The notes under the pieces: generated by a model
Databases searched by the model: none
The model's input: the letters and a program-made list of their open reading frames with translations, nothing else
What the model was told of the DNA's origin: nothing
Position numbers and translations under genes: made by a program
Part shown: one piece after another, positions 27,993-36,067 of the stretch
Layout of the letters: each line of letters begins with the position of its first letter
Position numbering within the stretch: position 1 is the stretch's first letter
Origin: Streptomyces sp. G-G2
GTDB lineage: Bacteria; Actinomycetota; Actinomycetes; Streptomycetales; Streptomycetaceae
Reading direction: 5' to 3'
Assembly: GCF_030063135.1 (NCBI RefSeq)
Contig: NZ_JASISO010000032.1
Coordinates: 1 to 64,000 of the forward strand
Length of the DNA stretch: 64,000 nucleotides

Positions 27993-28481
27993 ATGACATC
28001 GGTCGATCGGCCACAAGAAGCGGACCGGGGCGCCGGGGAGGAGCTGCCGTTCTTCGTCTACGGCACCCTGCGCCCCGGCGAGGTCAACCACGACCTCTTC
28101 CTGCGCGGCCGTACCCGCGCCGAGGAGCCCGCCCGTCTCCCGGACGCACGGCTCTACGACGGTCCGGGCTATCCGTACGCCGTCCAGTGCCCCGGAGCCC
28201 GGACGGCGGGCGAGCTGATCGTCCCCGCGCCGGGGCAGTACGCGCGGCTCCTGGCGGAGCTGGACCGGCTGGAGGACTTCCACGGTCCGGGCAGCCCGCT
28301 GAACCTCTACGAGCGGGTCCGGCGCACCACCCTGCGCCCCGACGGGAGCGGGACCGCGGCGTGGGTCTACCTGGCGGCTCCGCGACTGGCCGCGACCCTG
28401 ACCGCGACCGGCACCCCGATCCCGGGCGGGGACTGGCGCAACCGGCCCGGACCGACGGGGCGCGCGGCCTACGGGTCCTAG
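27993..28481 (+). CDS. Gamma-glutamylcyclotransferase-like (AIG2) protein
   Basis: A 162-aa protein with the family opening FFVYGTLRPGEVNHDLFL (YGTLR substrate loop), the central GELI segment and LDRLEDFHGPGSPLNLYERV, which supplies the likely catalytic Glu in an LDxxE-like context. GGCT-like proteins cleave gamma-glutamyl amines, and many have unknown substrates. The start ATG follows GAGGGGGGA. Confidence 0.88.
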   Translation: MTSVDRPQEADRGAGEELPFFVYGTLRPGEVNHDLFLRGRTRAEEPARLPDARLYDGPGYPYAVQCPGARTAGELIVPAPGQYARLLAELDRLEDFHGPGSPLNLYERVRRTTLRPDGSGTAAWVYLAAPRLAATLTATGTPIPGGDWRNRPGPTGRAAYGS

Positions 28482-28584
28482 GGCTACGGCCGTCAACGGA
28501 CCCACCGGCCAACGGACCTACCGTCGTACGGGCCGTCGGCGGCCTACGGTCCTACCACCCTGGGCGGCCTACGGACCTACGGAC

Positions 28585-30501
28585 CTACAGGCCTTCGGCT
28601 CCGCGGTTGCGCAGCCGCTGGCCGTACTGCTGGAGCACCCACAGCTCTTCCTGGACGGCCGCGGCCTGCTCCGCCGGGGCGTTCGGGCCGAGCCGGGCCA
28701 TGGTGCCCTGGACGTCGTGCACCCGGCGGTCGACCGCGCGGAGCCGGACCTGGACCAGTTGGACCCCGGCATAGATCTCGTCCACGTTCTTGGCGTGGAT
28801 GGCCTCCACGGCCAGCTCGGTGACCATGGCGCGGACGGTGTCGTTGGGCGCCGCGTCACGGACCCGGGCGAGGTAGTCGTCGGTCCCCAGGGAGGTGCCG
28901 CCCGCGTCCTGGATGGCCTGGCGGACCGTCGCGTAGGGCGGGGCGGTGAACTCGTCGGGCCCGTAGGCGTCGAAGGCCGGCGAGACCAGGGCCGGGCGCT
29001 GCAGCGCCAGCTTGAGCAGCTCGCGCTCGGTGCGGTGGGCCGGGCTGCGCAGGTTCAGCGCGGGGCCGGGGGTGTGCGCGGCCGGTTCCGGGGCGGCCTG
29101 CTCGTGCCCGGGCCGGGTGGGCCTGCCGCCCTGCTGCTGGCCCTGCCCGGGGCGGCCGCCCCGGTCGCGGGCCCAGCGGGCCACCTGGGCGACCCGCTTG
29201 ACCACGAACTGCTCGTCGCGGATGCCCAGCATCCCGGCGAGCTGGACCGCCGACTCGTGCTGGATCGCGATGTTCTTGATGGCGGCCACCACCGGGGCGG
29301 CCTCGTCGAGCGCGGCCGCGCGGCCCGCCGGGTTCTCCAGGTTGTGCCGGGCCACCATCTGCCGCAGCGCGAACTCGAACAGCGGGGTGCGGGAGGACAC
29401 CAGCGAGGCCACGGCCGCGTCGCCCTCCGCGAGCCGCAGGTCGCAGGGGTCCATGCCGCCCGGGGTGATCGCGATCGAGGTCTCGGCGGCGAACTTCTGG
29501 TCGTCCTCGAAGGCTCGCAGCGCCGCCTTCTGCCCGGCCGCGTCACCGTCGAAGGTGAAGATCACCTCGGCCGTGGCGTTGTCCATGAGGAGCCGCCGGA
29601 GGATCTTGATGTGATCCCCGCCGAACGCTGTGCCACAGGTCGCGATCGCGGTGGTGACCCCGGCCAGGTGGCAGGCCATCACATCGGTGTAGCCCTCCAC
29701 CACGACCGCGCTGGAGGTCTTGGCGATCTCCTTCTTGGCCAGGTCGATGCCGTACAGCACCTGGGACTTCTTGTAGATCGGAGTCTCGGGCGTGTTCAGG
29801 TACTTGGGGCCGTTGTCGTCGTCGCGCAACTTGCGCGCGCCGAAGCCGACGACCTCGCCCGTGATGTCGCGGATGGGCCACATCAGCCGTCCGCGGAAAC
29901 GGTCGATGGGCTTGCCGCTGCGGCTGTCCTGGGACAGGCCGGAGAGGATCAGTTCCTTGTCGCTGAAGCCCTTGCCGCGCAGGAAGCGGGTGAGGTGGTC
30001 CCAGCCCGCCGGGCTGTAGCCGACCCCGAAGTGCGCGGCCGCCGCCTGGTCGAAGCCGCGTTCGGCCAGGAACTTGCGGCCGATCTCCGCCTCGGGGCTC
30101 TCCAGCTGGTCGAGGTAGAACTGCGCGGCGGCCTTGTTCGCCTCGACCAGCCGGATGCGTTCGCCGCGTCCGCTCTGGCCGGGGGTGTAGCCGCCCTCCT
30201 CGTACCGCAGGGTGATTCCGCCGGTGCCCGCCAGCCGTTCGACCGCTTCGGAGAAGGACAGGTGGTCGATCTTCATGATGAAGTCGAGGGTGTCCCCGCC
30301 CGCCTGGCAGCCGAAGCAGTGGTAGAGCCCCTTACTGGGGCTGACCTGGAACGACGGGGACTTCTCGTCGTGGAAGGGGCAGAGGCCCTTGAGGTTGCCG
30401 CCGCCCGCGTTGCGGAGCTGGAGGTACTCGGACACGACGGCGTCGATCGGGACCGCGTCCCGGACCGCCTTCACATCGTCGTCGTTGATCCTGCCTGCCA
30501 C
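28585..30501 (-). CDS. dnaG: DNA primase DnaG
   Basis: A 638-aa primase that makes RNA primers for replication. The CHC2 zinc ribbon is intact (C41, H44, C62 and C65 within CPFHDEKSPSF and YHCFGCQAGGD). The TOPRIM core follows (VVVEGYTDVMA with the catalytic Glu, FTFDGDAAGQKAA), then a Gln/Gly/Arg-rich linker and the C-terminal helicase-binding domain. Length is normal for the phylum. It is the distal gene of a same-strand group with the FAD oxidoreductase and dgt. A short repeat CTACGGAC lies just beyond its stop. Confidence 0.97.
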   Translation of the reverse strand: MAGRINDDDVKAVRDAVPIDAVVSEYLQLRNAGGGNLKGLCPFHDEKSPSFQVSPSKGLYHCFGCQAGGDTLDFIMKIDHLSFSEAVERLAGTGGITLRYEEGGYTPGQSGRGERIRLVEANKAAAQFYLDQLESPEAEIGRKFLAERGFDQAAAAHFGVGYSPAGWDHLTRFLRGKGFSDKELILSGLSQDSRSGKPIDRFRGRLMWPIRDITGEVVGFGARKLRDDDNGPKYLNTPETPIYKKSQVLYGIDLAKKEIAKTSSAVVVEGYTDVMACHLAGVTTAIATCGTAFGGDHIKILRRLLMDNATAEVIFTFDGDAAGQKAALRAFEDDQKFAAETSIAITPGGMDPCDLRLAEGDAAVASLVSSRTPLFEFALRQMVARHNLENPAGRAAALDEAAPVVAAIKNIAIQHESAVQLAGMLGIRDEQFVVKRVAQVARWARDRGGRPGQGQQQGGRPTRPGHEQAAPEPAAHTPGPALNLRSPAHRTERELLKLALQRPALVSPAFDAYGPDEFTAPPYATVRQAIQDAGGTSLGTDDYLARVRDAAPNDTVRAMVTELAVEAIHAKNVDEIYAGVQLVQVRLRAVDRRVHDVQGTMARLGPNAPAEQAAAVQEELWVLQQYGQRLRNRGAEGL

Positions 30502-30538
30502 CCGTGAAGTCTACGGCCGGGCTCGGACAATCCTGCCA

Positions 30539-30566
30539 GCACCCTCCGGTGACCCCCGGAGGGTGC
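30539..30566 (-). terminator. Terminator after the FAD oxidoreductase gene
   Basis: GCACCCTCCGG and CCGGAGGGTGC form a perfect 11-bp stem with the 6-nt loop TGACCC, between the oxidoreductase stop and the dnaG start. dnaG may therefore have its own promoter. Confidence 0.65.
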
Positions 30567-30630
30567 CCGGCCGGACCGCCCGGGGCGCCGGCCCGGCCGT
30601 CCGGCCCGCCCCGCCGGACGGTTTCCCGGC

Positions 30631-31914
30631 CTAGCCCGCCGCCCCCTCCAGGGGTGTGACCAGCGAGGACAATGGAACCGTCGGGTCCGCGAGCGCGTGG
30701 TGGTCGACCTCCACCCCCGCGCGGATCAGCGCCTGGATGGGCTCGGTGACGTCCCACACGTTCACGTTCATGCCCGCGAGCACCCGGCCCCCGGACAGCC
30801 AGAAGGCGATGAACTCCCGCTTGGCCACGTCACCGCGGATCACCACCTGGTCGTACGCGCCGGGCGGCGCGTAACCCGAGTACTCCAGGCCCACGTCGTA
30901 CTGGTCGGAGAAGAAGTACGGCACCCGGTCGTACGAGACCTCCTGGCCCAGCATGGCCCGCGCCGCGGCCGGGCCGCCGTTGAGCGCGTTGGCCCAGTGC
31001 TCCACCCGCAGCCGGGTGCCCATCAGCGGGTGGTGGGCGGCGGCCACGTCACCCGCGGCGAAGACGTCCGGGTCGGAGGTGCGCAGCGAGGCGTCCACCG
31101 CGATGCCGCCGCCGTGCTCCCGGTCGATCAGCGCGAGCCCGGAGGTCTCGGCGAGCGCGGTGCGCGGGGCGGCGCCGATCGCGGCGAGCACCGCGTGCGC
31201 CGGGTGCTCCTCGCCGTCGTCGGTGTGGGCGGCCAGCACCATGCCGTCCCGGCCGCTGATCTCGGTGAGGCGGCCGCCGAAGTGGAAGCGGACGCCGTGC
31301 TCGCTGTGCAGGTCGGCGAAGATCCGGCCCAGTTCCGGGCCGAGCACCCCGTGCAGCGGGGTCGCCTCGGGTTCCACGATGGTGACCTCGGCGCCGTACC
31401 CGCGGGCGGCGGCCGCGACCTCCAGCCCGATCCAGCCCGCTCCGGCGATCAGCAGGTGGCCGTTCTCCCGGCCCAGGGTGGCCAGTACGCCGCGCAGCCG
31501 TTCCGCGTGGGCGAGGCGGCGCAGGTGGTAGACCCCGGCCAGATCGGTGCCGGGGATGTCGAGGCGGCGCGGTTCGGAGCCGGTGGCCAGCAGCAGCCGG
31601 TCGTAGTGCACGACGGTTCCGTCGCCGAGCACGACCTTCTTGGCGTCCCGGTCGAGCTGGACGGCGGGCTGACCGAGGTGCAGTTCGATGTCGGCCCGGG
31701 CGTACCAGGTCGGCTCGTGCACGAACACGCTCTCGCGTTCCTCCTTGCCCGCGAGGTACCCCTTGGACAGGGGTGGCCGTTCGTACGGATGGTCGCGCTC
31801 GTCGCCGATCAGGATGACCCGGCCGGTGAACCCCTCCGACCTCAGCGTTTCAGCCGCCTTTGCCCCGGCCAGCCCCCCGCCGACGATGACGAACGTCCGG
31901 TGTGCGTCGACCAC
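30631..31914 (-). CDS. FAD/NAD(P)-dependent oxidoreductase (ferredoxin reductase type)
   Basis: A 427-aa flavoprotein. FVIVGGGLAGAKAAETLR binds FAD, LLIAGAGWIGLEVAAAARGYG binds NAD(P)H, and DPDVFAAGDVAAAH is the second FAD motif; a C-terminal reductase domain follows with WDVTEPIQALI. It resembles ferredoxin/rubredoxin reductases that serve cytochromes P450 or dioxygenases; the partner is unknown. The GTG at 31914 is chosen because AGGAGG lies exactly 6 nt upstream; an ATG five codons earlier overlaps that site. Confidence 0.9.
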   Translation of the reverse strand: MVDAHRTFVIVGGGLAGAKAAETLRSEGFTGRVILIGDERDHPYERPPLSKGYLAGKEERESVFVHEPTWYARADIELHLGQPAVQLDRDAKKVVLGDGTVVHYDRLLLATGSEPRRLDIPGTDLAGVYHLRRLAHAERLRGVLATLGRENGHLLIAGAGWIGLEVAAAARGYGAEVTIVEPEATPLHGVLGPELGRIFADLHSEHGVRFHFGGRLTEISGRDGMVLAAHTDDGEEHPAHAVLAAIGAAPRTALAETSGLALIDREHGGGIAVDASLRTSDPDVFAAGDVAAAHHPLMGTRLRVEHWANALNGGPAAARAMLGQEVSYDRVPYFFSDQYDVGLEYSGYAPPGAYDQVVIRGDVAKREFIAFWLSGGRVLAGMNVNVWDVTEPIQALIRAGVEVDHHALADPTVPLSSLVTPLEGAAG

Positions 31915-32007
31915 CTGATGCCTCCTCATAACCTCTACGCCACATGCGACCACATGCGAGCGTCCCGCACTGAGCCTGCCGCGTGAAGGGGCAGTGGCCC
32001 GATCGGC

Positions 32008-33333
32008 TCACCTCTCGGCGCGTCGCCGGGGCAGGGTGATACGCGCGTGCAGGGAGCGCGCCGCGGCGTCGGTGAGGCAGGCGATCTGGTCGATGACCGC
32101 GCGTTTACGGGCCGTGTCGTCCGGCGCGGCGTCGAAGGTGGCGCGGAACTGCGGGTCCAGGCCCTCGGGCGCGCGGGCGCTGAGCGCCTCGGCGAGTTCG
32201 GCCAGGACGACGCGCTGGTCGGCCCGCAGCCGCTCTTGTTCGTCGCGCTGCATCACGTACAGATCGGCGACGGCCTTCAGGACGGCGCACTCGTTGCGGG
32301 CCTCGCGGGGGACGACCAGCTCGGCGCCGTACCGGGTGAGCCGTCCGGTGCCCCAGGCCGCGCGGGTGGCGCCCTCGGCGGCCTGGCAGAAACGGCCGAT
32401 CAGCTGGCTGGTGGCGTCCTTCAGGCGGGCCTGCGCGACCGCGGAGCCGTCGTATCCGTGGGGCCACCACTCCTGGTCCATCAGCCGGTCGAGGGCCGCG
32501 CGCAGTTCCTCGGGGTCCGTGTCCGCCGGTACGTAGCGTCCGATGGCCACCCGCCAGATCGCGTCCCGCTCGGGCTCGGCGAAGAGCAGGTTGGGGTCGA
32601 GGTGGCCCGCGTGGAGACCGTCCTCGAAGTCGTGGACGGAGTACGCCACGTCGTCCGCCCAGTCCATGACCTGCGCCTCGAAGCACTTGCGGTCGGCGGG
32701 CGCGCCGCGGCGCAGCCACTCGAAGACGGGCAGGTCGTCCTCGTACGCCCCGAACTTCACCGAGCCGGGGTCGGTCGGGTGGTCGCCGCGGGCCCACGGG
32801 TACTTGGTCGCGGCGTCGAGGCAGGCGCGGGTGAGGTTCAGGCCGACGCTGACCATGTCGCCGGTGTCCGGGTGCGGGGCGAACCGTTTGGGCTCCAGCC
32901 GGGTCAGCAGGCGCAGCGACTGGGCGTTGCCCTCGAAGCCGCCGCAGTCCTTGGCGAATTCGTTGAGGGCTTCCTCGCCGTTGTGCCCGAAGGGCGGGTG
33001 GCCCAGGTCGTGCGAGAGGCAGGCGGCTTCGACGAGATCGGGGTCGCAGCCCAGGGCCCAGCCCAGTTCCCGGCCGACCTGGGCGCATTCGAGGGAGTGG
33101 GTGAGCCGGGTACGGGGGCTGGCGTCCCAGTCGTGGGAACGGGTGCCGGGGGTGACCACCTGGGTCTTTCCGGCGAGGCGGCGCAGGGCGGCGGAGTGCA
33201 GTACGCGGGCGCGGTCGCGCTGGAAGGCGGTCCGGCCGGGGCGTTTGTCGGGCTCGGTGGCCCAGCGCTCGGTGGCGGCCGGGTCGTACGACGCGGGTGA
33301 CGGGACGGGTGTGGTGCCTTCCATGCCTTCCAT
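32008..33333 (-). CDS. dgt: Deoxyguanosinetriphosphate triphosphohydrolase (dGTPase)
   Basis: A 441-aa HD-domain enzyme that hydrolyses dGTP to deoxyguanosine and triphosphate. The metal site is visible: H79 in RLTHSLE, H108-D109 in LSHDLGHPPFGHNGE, and a distal Asp in DWADDVAYSVHD. RRLAGKTQV at the N-terminus is the substrate/allosteric region. The start is 9 bp behind the cbiX stop, so the two are probably co-transcribed; the FAD oxidoreductase and dnaG follow on the same strand. Confidence 0.94.
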   Translation of the reverse strand: MEGMEGTTPVPSPASYDPAATERWATEPDKRPGRTAFQRDRARVLHSAALRRLAGKTQVVTPGTRSHDWDASPRTRLTHSLECAQVGRELGWALGCDPDLVEAACLSHDLGHPPFGHNGEEALNEFAKDCGGFEGNAQSLRLLTRLEPKRFAPHPDTGDMVSVGLNLTRACLDAATKYPWARGDHPTDPGSVKFGAYEDDLPVFEWLRRGAPADRKCFEAQVMDWADDVAYSVHDFEDGLHAGHLDPNLLFAEPERDAIWRVAIGRYVPADTDPEELRAALDRLMDQEWWPHGYDGSAVAQARLKDATSQLIGRFCQAAEGATRAAWGTGRLTRYGAELVVPREARNECAVLKAVADLYVMQRDEQERLRADQRVVLAELAEALSARAPEGLDPQFRATFDAAPDDTARKRAVIDQIACLTDAAARSLHARITLPRRRAER

Positions 33334-33342
33334 GCTCAGACG

Positions 33343-34119
33343 TTAACCGGAGACACCGACAATCCGAGCAATACGAACGAACCCGGCCGCTCGGGCGGTG
33401 GCCAGTTCCCGGTGGCCGGTGGGTCCGAGGGGGGCGGCCAGGGCCGCGTCGTAGCGGTGCAGGACCAGGCGCGCCAGTGCCGGGTGGGCGCCGAGCGGAT
33501 CGGCGGCCGGGCCGGGAGCGGCCTCGGCGCAGCGGCCGGAGAAGTGGCCCGGCGCGGTGAAGTACGAGGCCACGGCGATCCGGTGGTGGCCGCGGGCGGT
33601 GAGGGCGCGCAGCGCCTCGGGCACGGTCGGCGCGGCGGCGGAGGCGTAGGCGGGGACGACGGGGACCCCGCCGAGGCGTTCGGAGAGCAGCGCGGCGGTG
33701 CGGCGGGTGTCGGCGGCCGAGTCGGGGTCGCGGGACCCGGCGGCGGCCAGCACGGCGGCGGTGCCCGGGGTCCAGCCCGCTTCGAGGAGGCGGTCGCGCA
33801 GGGCCTCGACGAGCAGGGGGTGCGGGGCGAGAGGGGCGGCGACGCGCACGCGCAGGTGGGGGGCGCGGGCAGCGGCCGCGGGCAGGTCGTGCTTGACGTG
33901 GTGGCCGCGGCCGAGGAGCAGCGGCACGAGCACGGCTTCGCCGGGGCCGCCGAGCGCGGCGAGGGTGTCGTCCAGGAGGGGTTCGGCCAGTTCTATGTGA
34001 CCGAGCCGGACCTGGAGGCGGGGGCGGAGTTCACGGACGCGTTCGAGGAGGGCCGAGACGGCGTGGAGGGCGCGGGGGTCGCGGCTGCCGTGGGCCACGG
34101 CGACGAGGGTGGGCTGCAT
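33343..34119 (-). CDS. Sirohydrochlorin chelatase (CbiX/SirB family)
   Basis: A 258-aa chelatase with the family N-terminus MQPTLVAVAHGSRDPRALHA, where His is the catalytic ligand, and a second half with VVPAYASAAAPTVPEAL. It inserts Fe2+ (or Co2+) into sirohydrochlorin; with nirB and nasA nearby, sirohaem supply for nitrite reductase is likely. The start ATG at 34119 gives a full-length two-domain protein; the frame is open upstream but Pro-rich and unlike the family. Confidence 0.9.
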   Translation of the reverse strand: MQPTLVAVAHGSRDPRALHAVSALLERVRELRPRLQVRLGHIELAEPLLDDTLAALGGPGEAVLVPLLLGRGHHVKHDLPAAAARAPHLRVRVAAPLAPHPLLVEALRDRLLEAGWTPGTAAVLAAAGSRDPDSAADTRRTAALLSERLGGVPVVPAYASAAAPTVPEALRALTARGHHRIAVASYFTAPGHFSGRCAEAAPGPAADPLGAHPALARLVLHRYDAALAAPLGPTGHRELATARAAGFVRIARIVGVSG

Positions 34120-34316
34120 GCGGGGGCTCCGTGGGGCCGGGCCCCCGGCGGGCGCAGGCCGCGGAGCTGGGTGCCGAGCTGGGCCGTGATCCGGGTCAGC
34201 AGGTCCGCGGTGCCGTCGGGGGGAAGCGGGAGGGGGAAGGGCAGGGGGAACGACGTGGGCCGCGGGAACGGGTGGGGCGGCGGGAACGGTTCGGGAGGGT
34301 GCGCGGGCTCCGTCAT
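33993..34316 (-). CDS. Possible small Pro-rich protein overlapping cbiX
   Basis: A 107-codon frame starts at ATG 34316 (MTEPAHPPEPFPPPHPFPRP), continues through ADLLTRITAQLGTQLRGLRP and overlaps the first 127 bp of cbiX in another frame. The amphipathic middle could be real and would fill a 200-bp gap, but the C-terminal half is clearly a shadow of cbiX. I know no family for it, and it may be non-coding. Confidence 0.25.
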   Translation of the reverse strand: MTEPAHPPEPFPPPHPFPRPTSFPLPFPLPLPPDGTADLLTRITAQLGTQLRGLRPPGARPHGAPACSPPSSPWPTAAATPAPSTPSRPSSNASVNSAPASRSGSVT

Positions 34317-34490
34317 GGACCGATCCTGGCGGGTCCAGGTTGCCGGGTCGTTGCGCGGGCGTGACGGGCGTTTTCCGGCTGCTCACCCGCTCATTCGTAC
34401 GAGTGAAAGGTGGGGCGGGTGGAACTGCGGGCCCGGGCCGGTTCGTCAATCCGTGCGAACGACCTGAAAAAGCGTACGGGGGGAGCGGTC

Positions 34491-35159
34491 ATGAGGTTCG
34501 GATGGGGATCGGTGCGGACGAGGCGCAGGACGGTCCAGGCGGTCATGCTCGGGTGCGCGCTGGCGCTGCTGCCCGCGGCGTGGACGCACGCGTCGGCCGC
34601 GGACCGGCTGCGGACGACGGCCGACGCGCCCGCCGCGCAGGTGGCCGTGGTGTTCGGGGCGGGGCTGTGGGACGGGCAGCCGACCCCGTATCTGGCGAAC
34701 CGGCTGGACGCGGCCGCCGCGCTGTACCGGGCGGGCCGGGTCAAGGTCGTGCTGGTGACGGGGGACAACAGCCGCGAGGAGTATGACGAGCCGGACGCGA
34801 TGCGCGCGTACCTCGTGCGGCACGGGGTGCCGGACGGCCGGATCGTCAGCGATTTCGCGGGTTTCGACACCTGGGACTCCTGTGTGCGGGCCCGGGAGAT
34901 CTTCGGGGTCAAGCGGGCGGTGCTGGTCAGTCAGGGCTTCCACATACGCAGGGCGGTGGCGCTGTGCGAGTCGGCGGGCATCGAGTCGTACGGGGTGGGG
35001 GTGGACCAGGCGCATGACGCGACCTGGTACTACGGCGGGGTCCGCGAGGTGTTCGCCTCGGGCAAGGCGGCGCTGGACGCGGTCTTCCAGCCCCGGCCGC
35101 ACTTCCTCGGGCCGAAGGAGGAAGGGGTGTCGCGGGCCCTGGGGGCTCTGGCAGACTGA
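34491..35159 (+). CDS. SanA/YdcF-like DUF218 envelope protein
   Basis: A 222-aa protein with an N-terminal membrane anchor (RTVQAVMLGCALALLPAAW) and a DUF218 domain: VAVVFGAGLWDGQPTPYLANRL, KVVLVTGDN, DFAGFDTWDSCVRAREIF and AVLVSQGFHIRRAV. This is the SanA/ElyC pattern; enterobacterial members affect envelope integrity and vancomycin sensitivity, but the biochemical function is unknown. The ATG at 34491 has GGGGGGAG upstream. It appears monocistronic; a short gap precedes the SDR gene. Confidence 0.88.
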   Translation: MRFGWGSVRTRRRTVQAVMLGCALALLPAAWTHASAADRLRTTADAPAAQVAVVFGAGLWDGQPTPYLANRLDAAAALYRAGRVKVVLVTGDNSREEYDEPDAMRAYLVRHGVPDGRIVSDFAGFDTWDSCVRAREIFGVKRAVLVSQGFHIRRAVALCESAGIESYGVGVDQAHDATWYYGGVREVFASGKAALDAVFQPRPHFLGPKEEGVSRALGALAD

Positions 35160-35216
35160 CGCCGCTCGGCATGTATGCCGAATAGTCATATCCCTTTCTG
35201 TAAGAGGTGTGAAACC

Positions 35217-35987
35217 GTGGCTGTTGTTGATCTGAGCGGCAAGGTCGTCGTCATCACCGGCGGAGCCCGGGGGCTCGGCGCCGCCGCGGCCCAGGCCGTG
35301 GTGGACGGCGGTGGCAGGGTGCTGATCACCGACGTGCTGGAGGCGGAGGGCGCGGAGACCGCCGCGAAGCTCGGCGACGCGGCGCGCTTCGTCCGGCACG
35401 ACGTGACCAGCGAGAGCGACTGGCGGGCGGCCCTCGACCACACGGTCGCGGAGTTCGGCCGGATCGACGGGCTGGTCAACAACGCGGGCATATCCACCGG
35501 CCAGTTCCTGGAGCACGAGAGCGTCGAGCGCTTCCGGCAGGTCGTCGAGATCAACCTGGTCGGTGTCTTCATCGGCATGAAGACCGCGATCCCGCTGCTG
35601 CGCGCCGGAGGCGGCGGCTCCATCGTGAACATCTCCTCGGCCGCCGGACTGACCGGCCTCGCGCTCACCGCCGGGTACGGGGCCTCCAAGTGGGGCGTGC
35701 GGGGCCTGTCGAAGATCGGCGCCGTCGAACTGGCCGAGGCGAAGATCCGGGTCAATTCGGTGCACCCGGGCATGACACTGACCCCGATGACCGCCCCCGT
35801 CGGCATCGAGGCGGGCGAGGGCAACTACCCCGGCGCCCCGATGGGCCGCGTCGGTGCCCCCGAGGAGATAGCCGCGGCCGTCTCCTTCCTGCTCTCCGAC
35901 GCCGCGGGCTACATGACCGGGGCCGAGCTGGCCGTGGACGGCGGCTGGACGGCCGGGCTCACCGTCCGCCACCTCACCGGCCGGTGA
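35217..35987 (+). CDS. Short-chain dehydrogenase/reductase
   Basis: A 256-aa classical SDR. TGGARGLG binds the cofactor, NNAG is the structural motif, and the catalytic Ser, Tyr and Lys lie in NISSAAG and YGASK. DVLEAEG after strand 2 suggests NAD(H) preference. It most resembles 3-alpha(or 20-beta)-hydroxysteroid dehydrogenase-type SDRs, but the substrate is unproven. The GTG at 35217 has AAGAGGTG upstream. Confidence 0.93.
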   Translation: MAVVDLSGKVVVITGGARGLGAAAAQAVVDGGGRVLITDVLEAEGAETAAKLGDAARFVRHDVTSESDWRAALDHTVAEFGRIDGLVNNAGISTGQFLEHESVERFRQVVEINLVGVFIGMKTAIPLLRAGGGGSIVNISSAAGLTGLALTAGYGASKWGVRGLSKIGAVELAEAKIRVNSVHPGMTLTPMTAPVGIEAGEGNYPGAPMGRVGAPEEIAAAVSFLLSDAAGYMTGAELAVDGGWTAGLTVRHLTGR

Positions 35988-36017
35988 CCGCGACGCTGAG
36001 GCCGTCGTACCGGGCGC

Positions 36018-36044
36018 GTAACGGGGCGCGGCGGGCGGCGTAAC
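36018..36044 (+). promoter_or_regulatory. Pair of GTAAC half-sites upstream of nasA (possible GlnR box)
   Basis: GTAAC occurs at 36018-36022 and again at 36040-36044, exactly 22 bp apart, as required for the two a-sites of a GlnR a-n6-b-n6-a-n6-b box. The b-sites (CGGCG, GCCGC) do not match. The second half-site is 23 bp before the nasA start. nasA is a known GlnR target in Streptomyces. Confidence 0.4.
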
Positions 36045-36067
36045 AGCCCGGCCGCAGGGTGGGGAGC

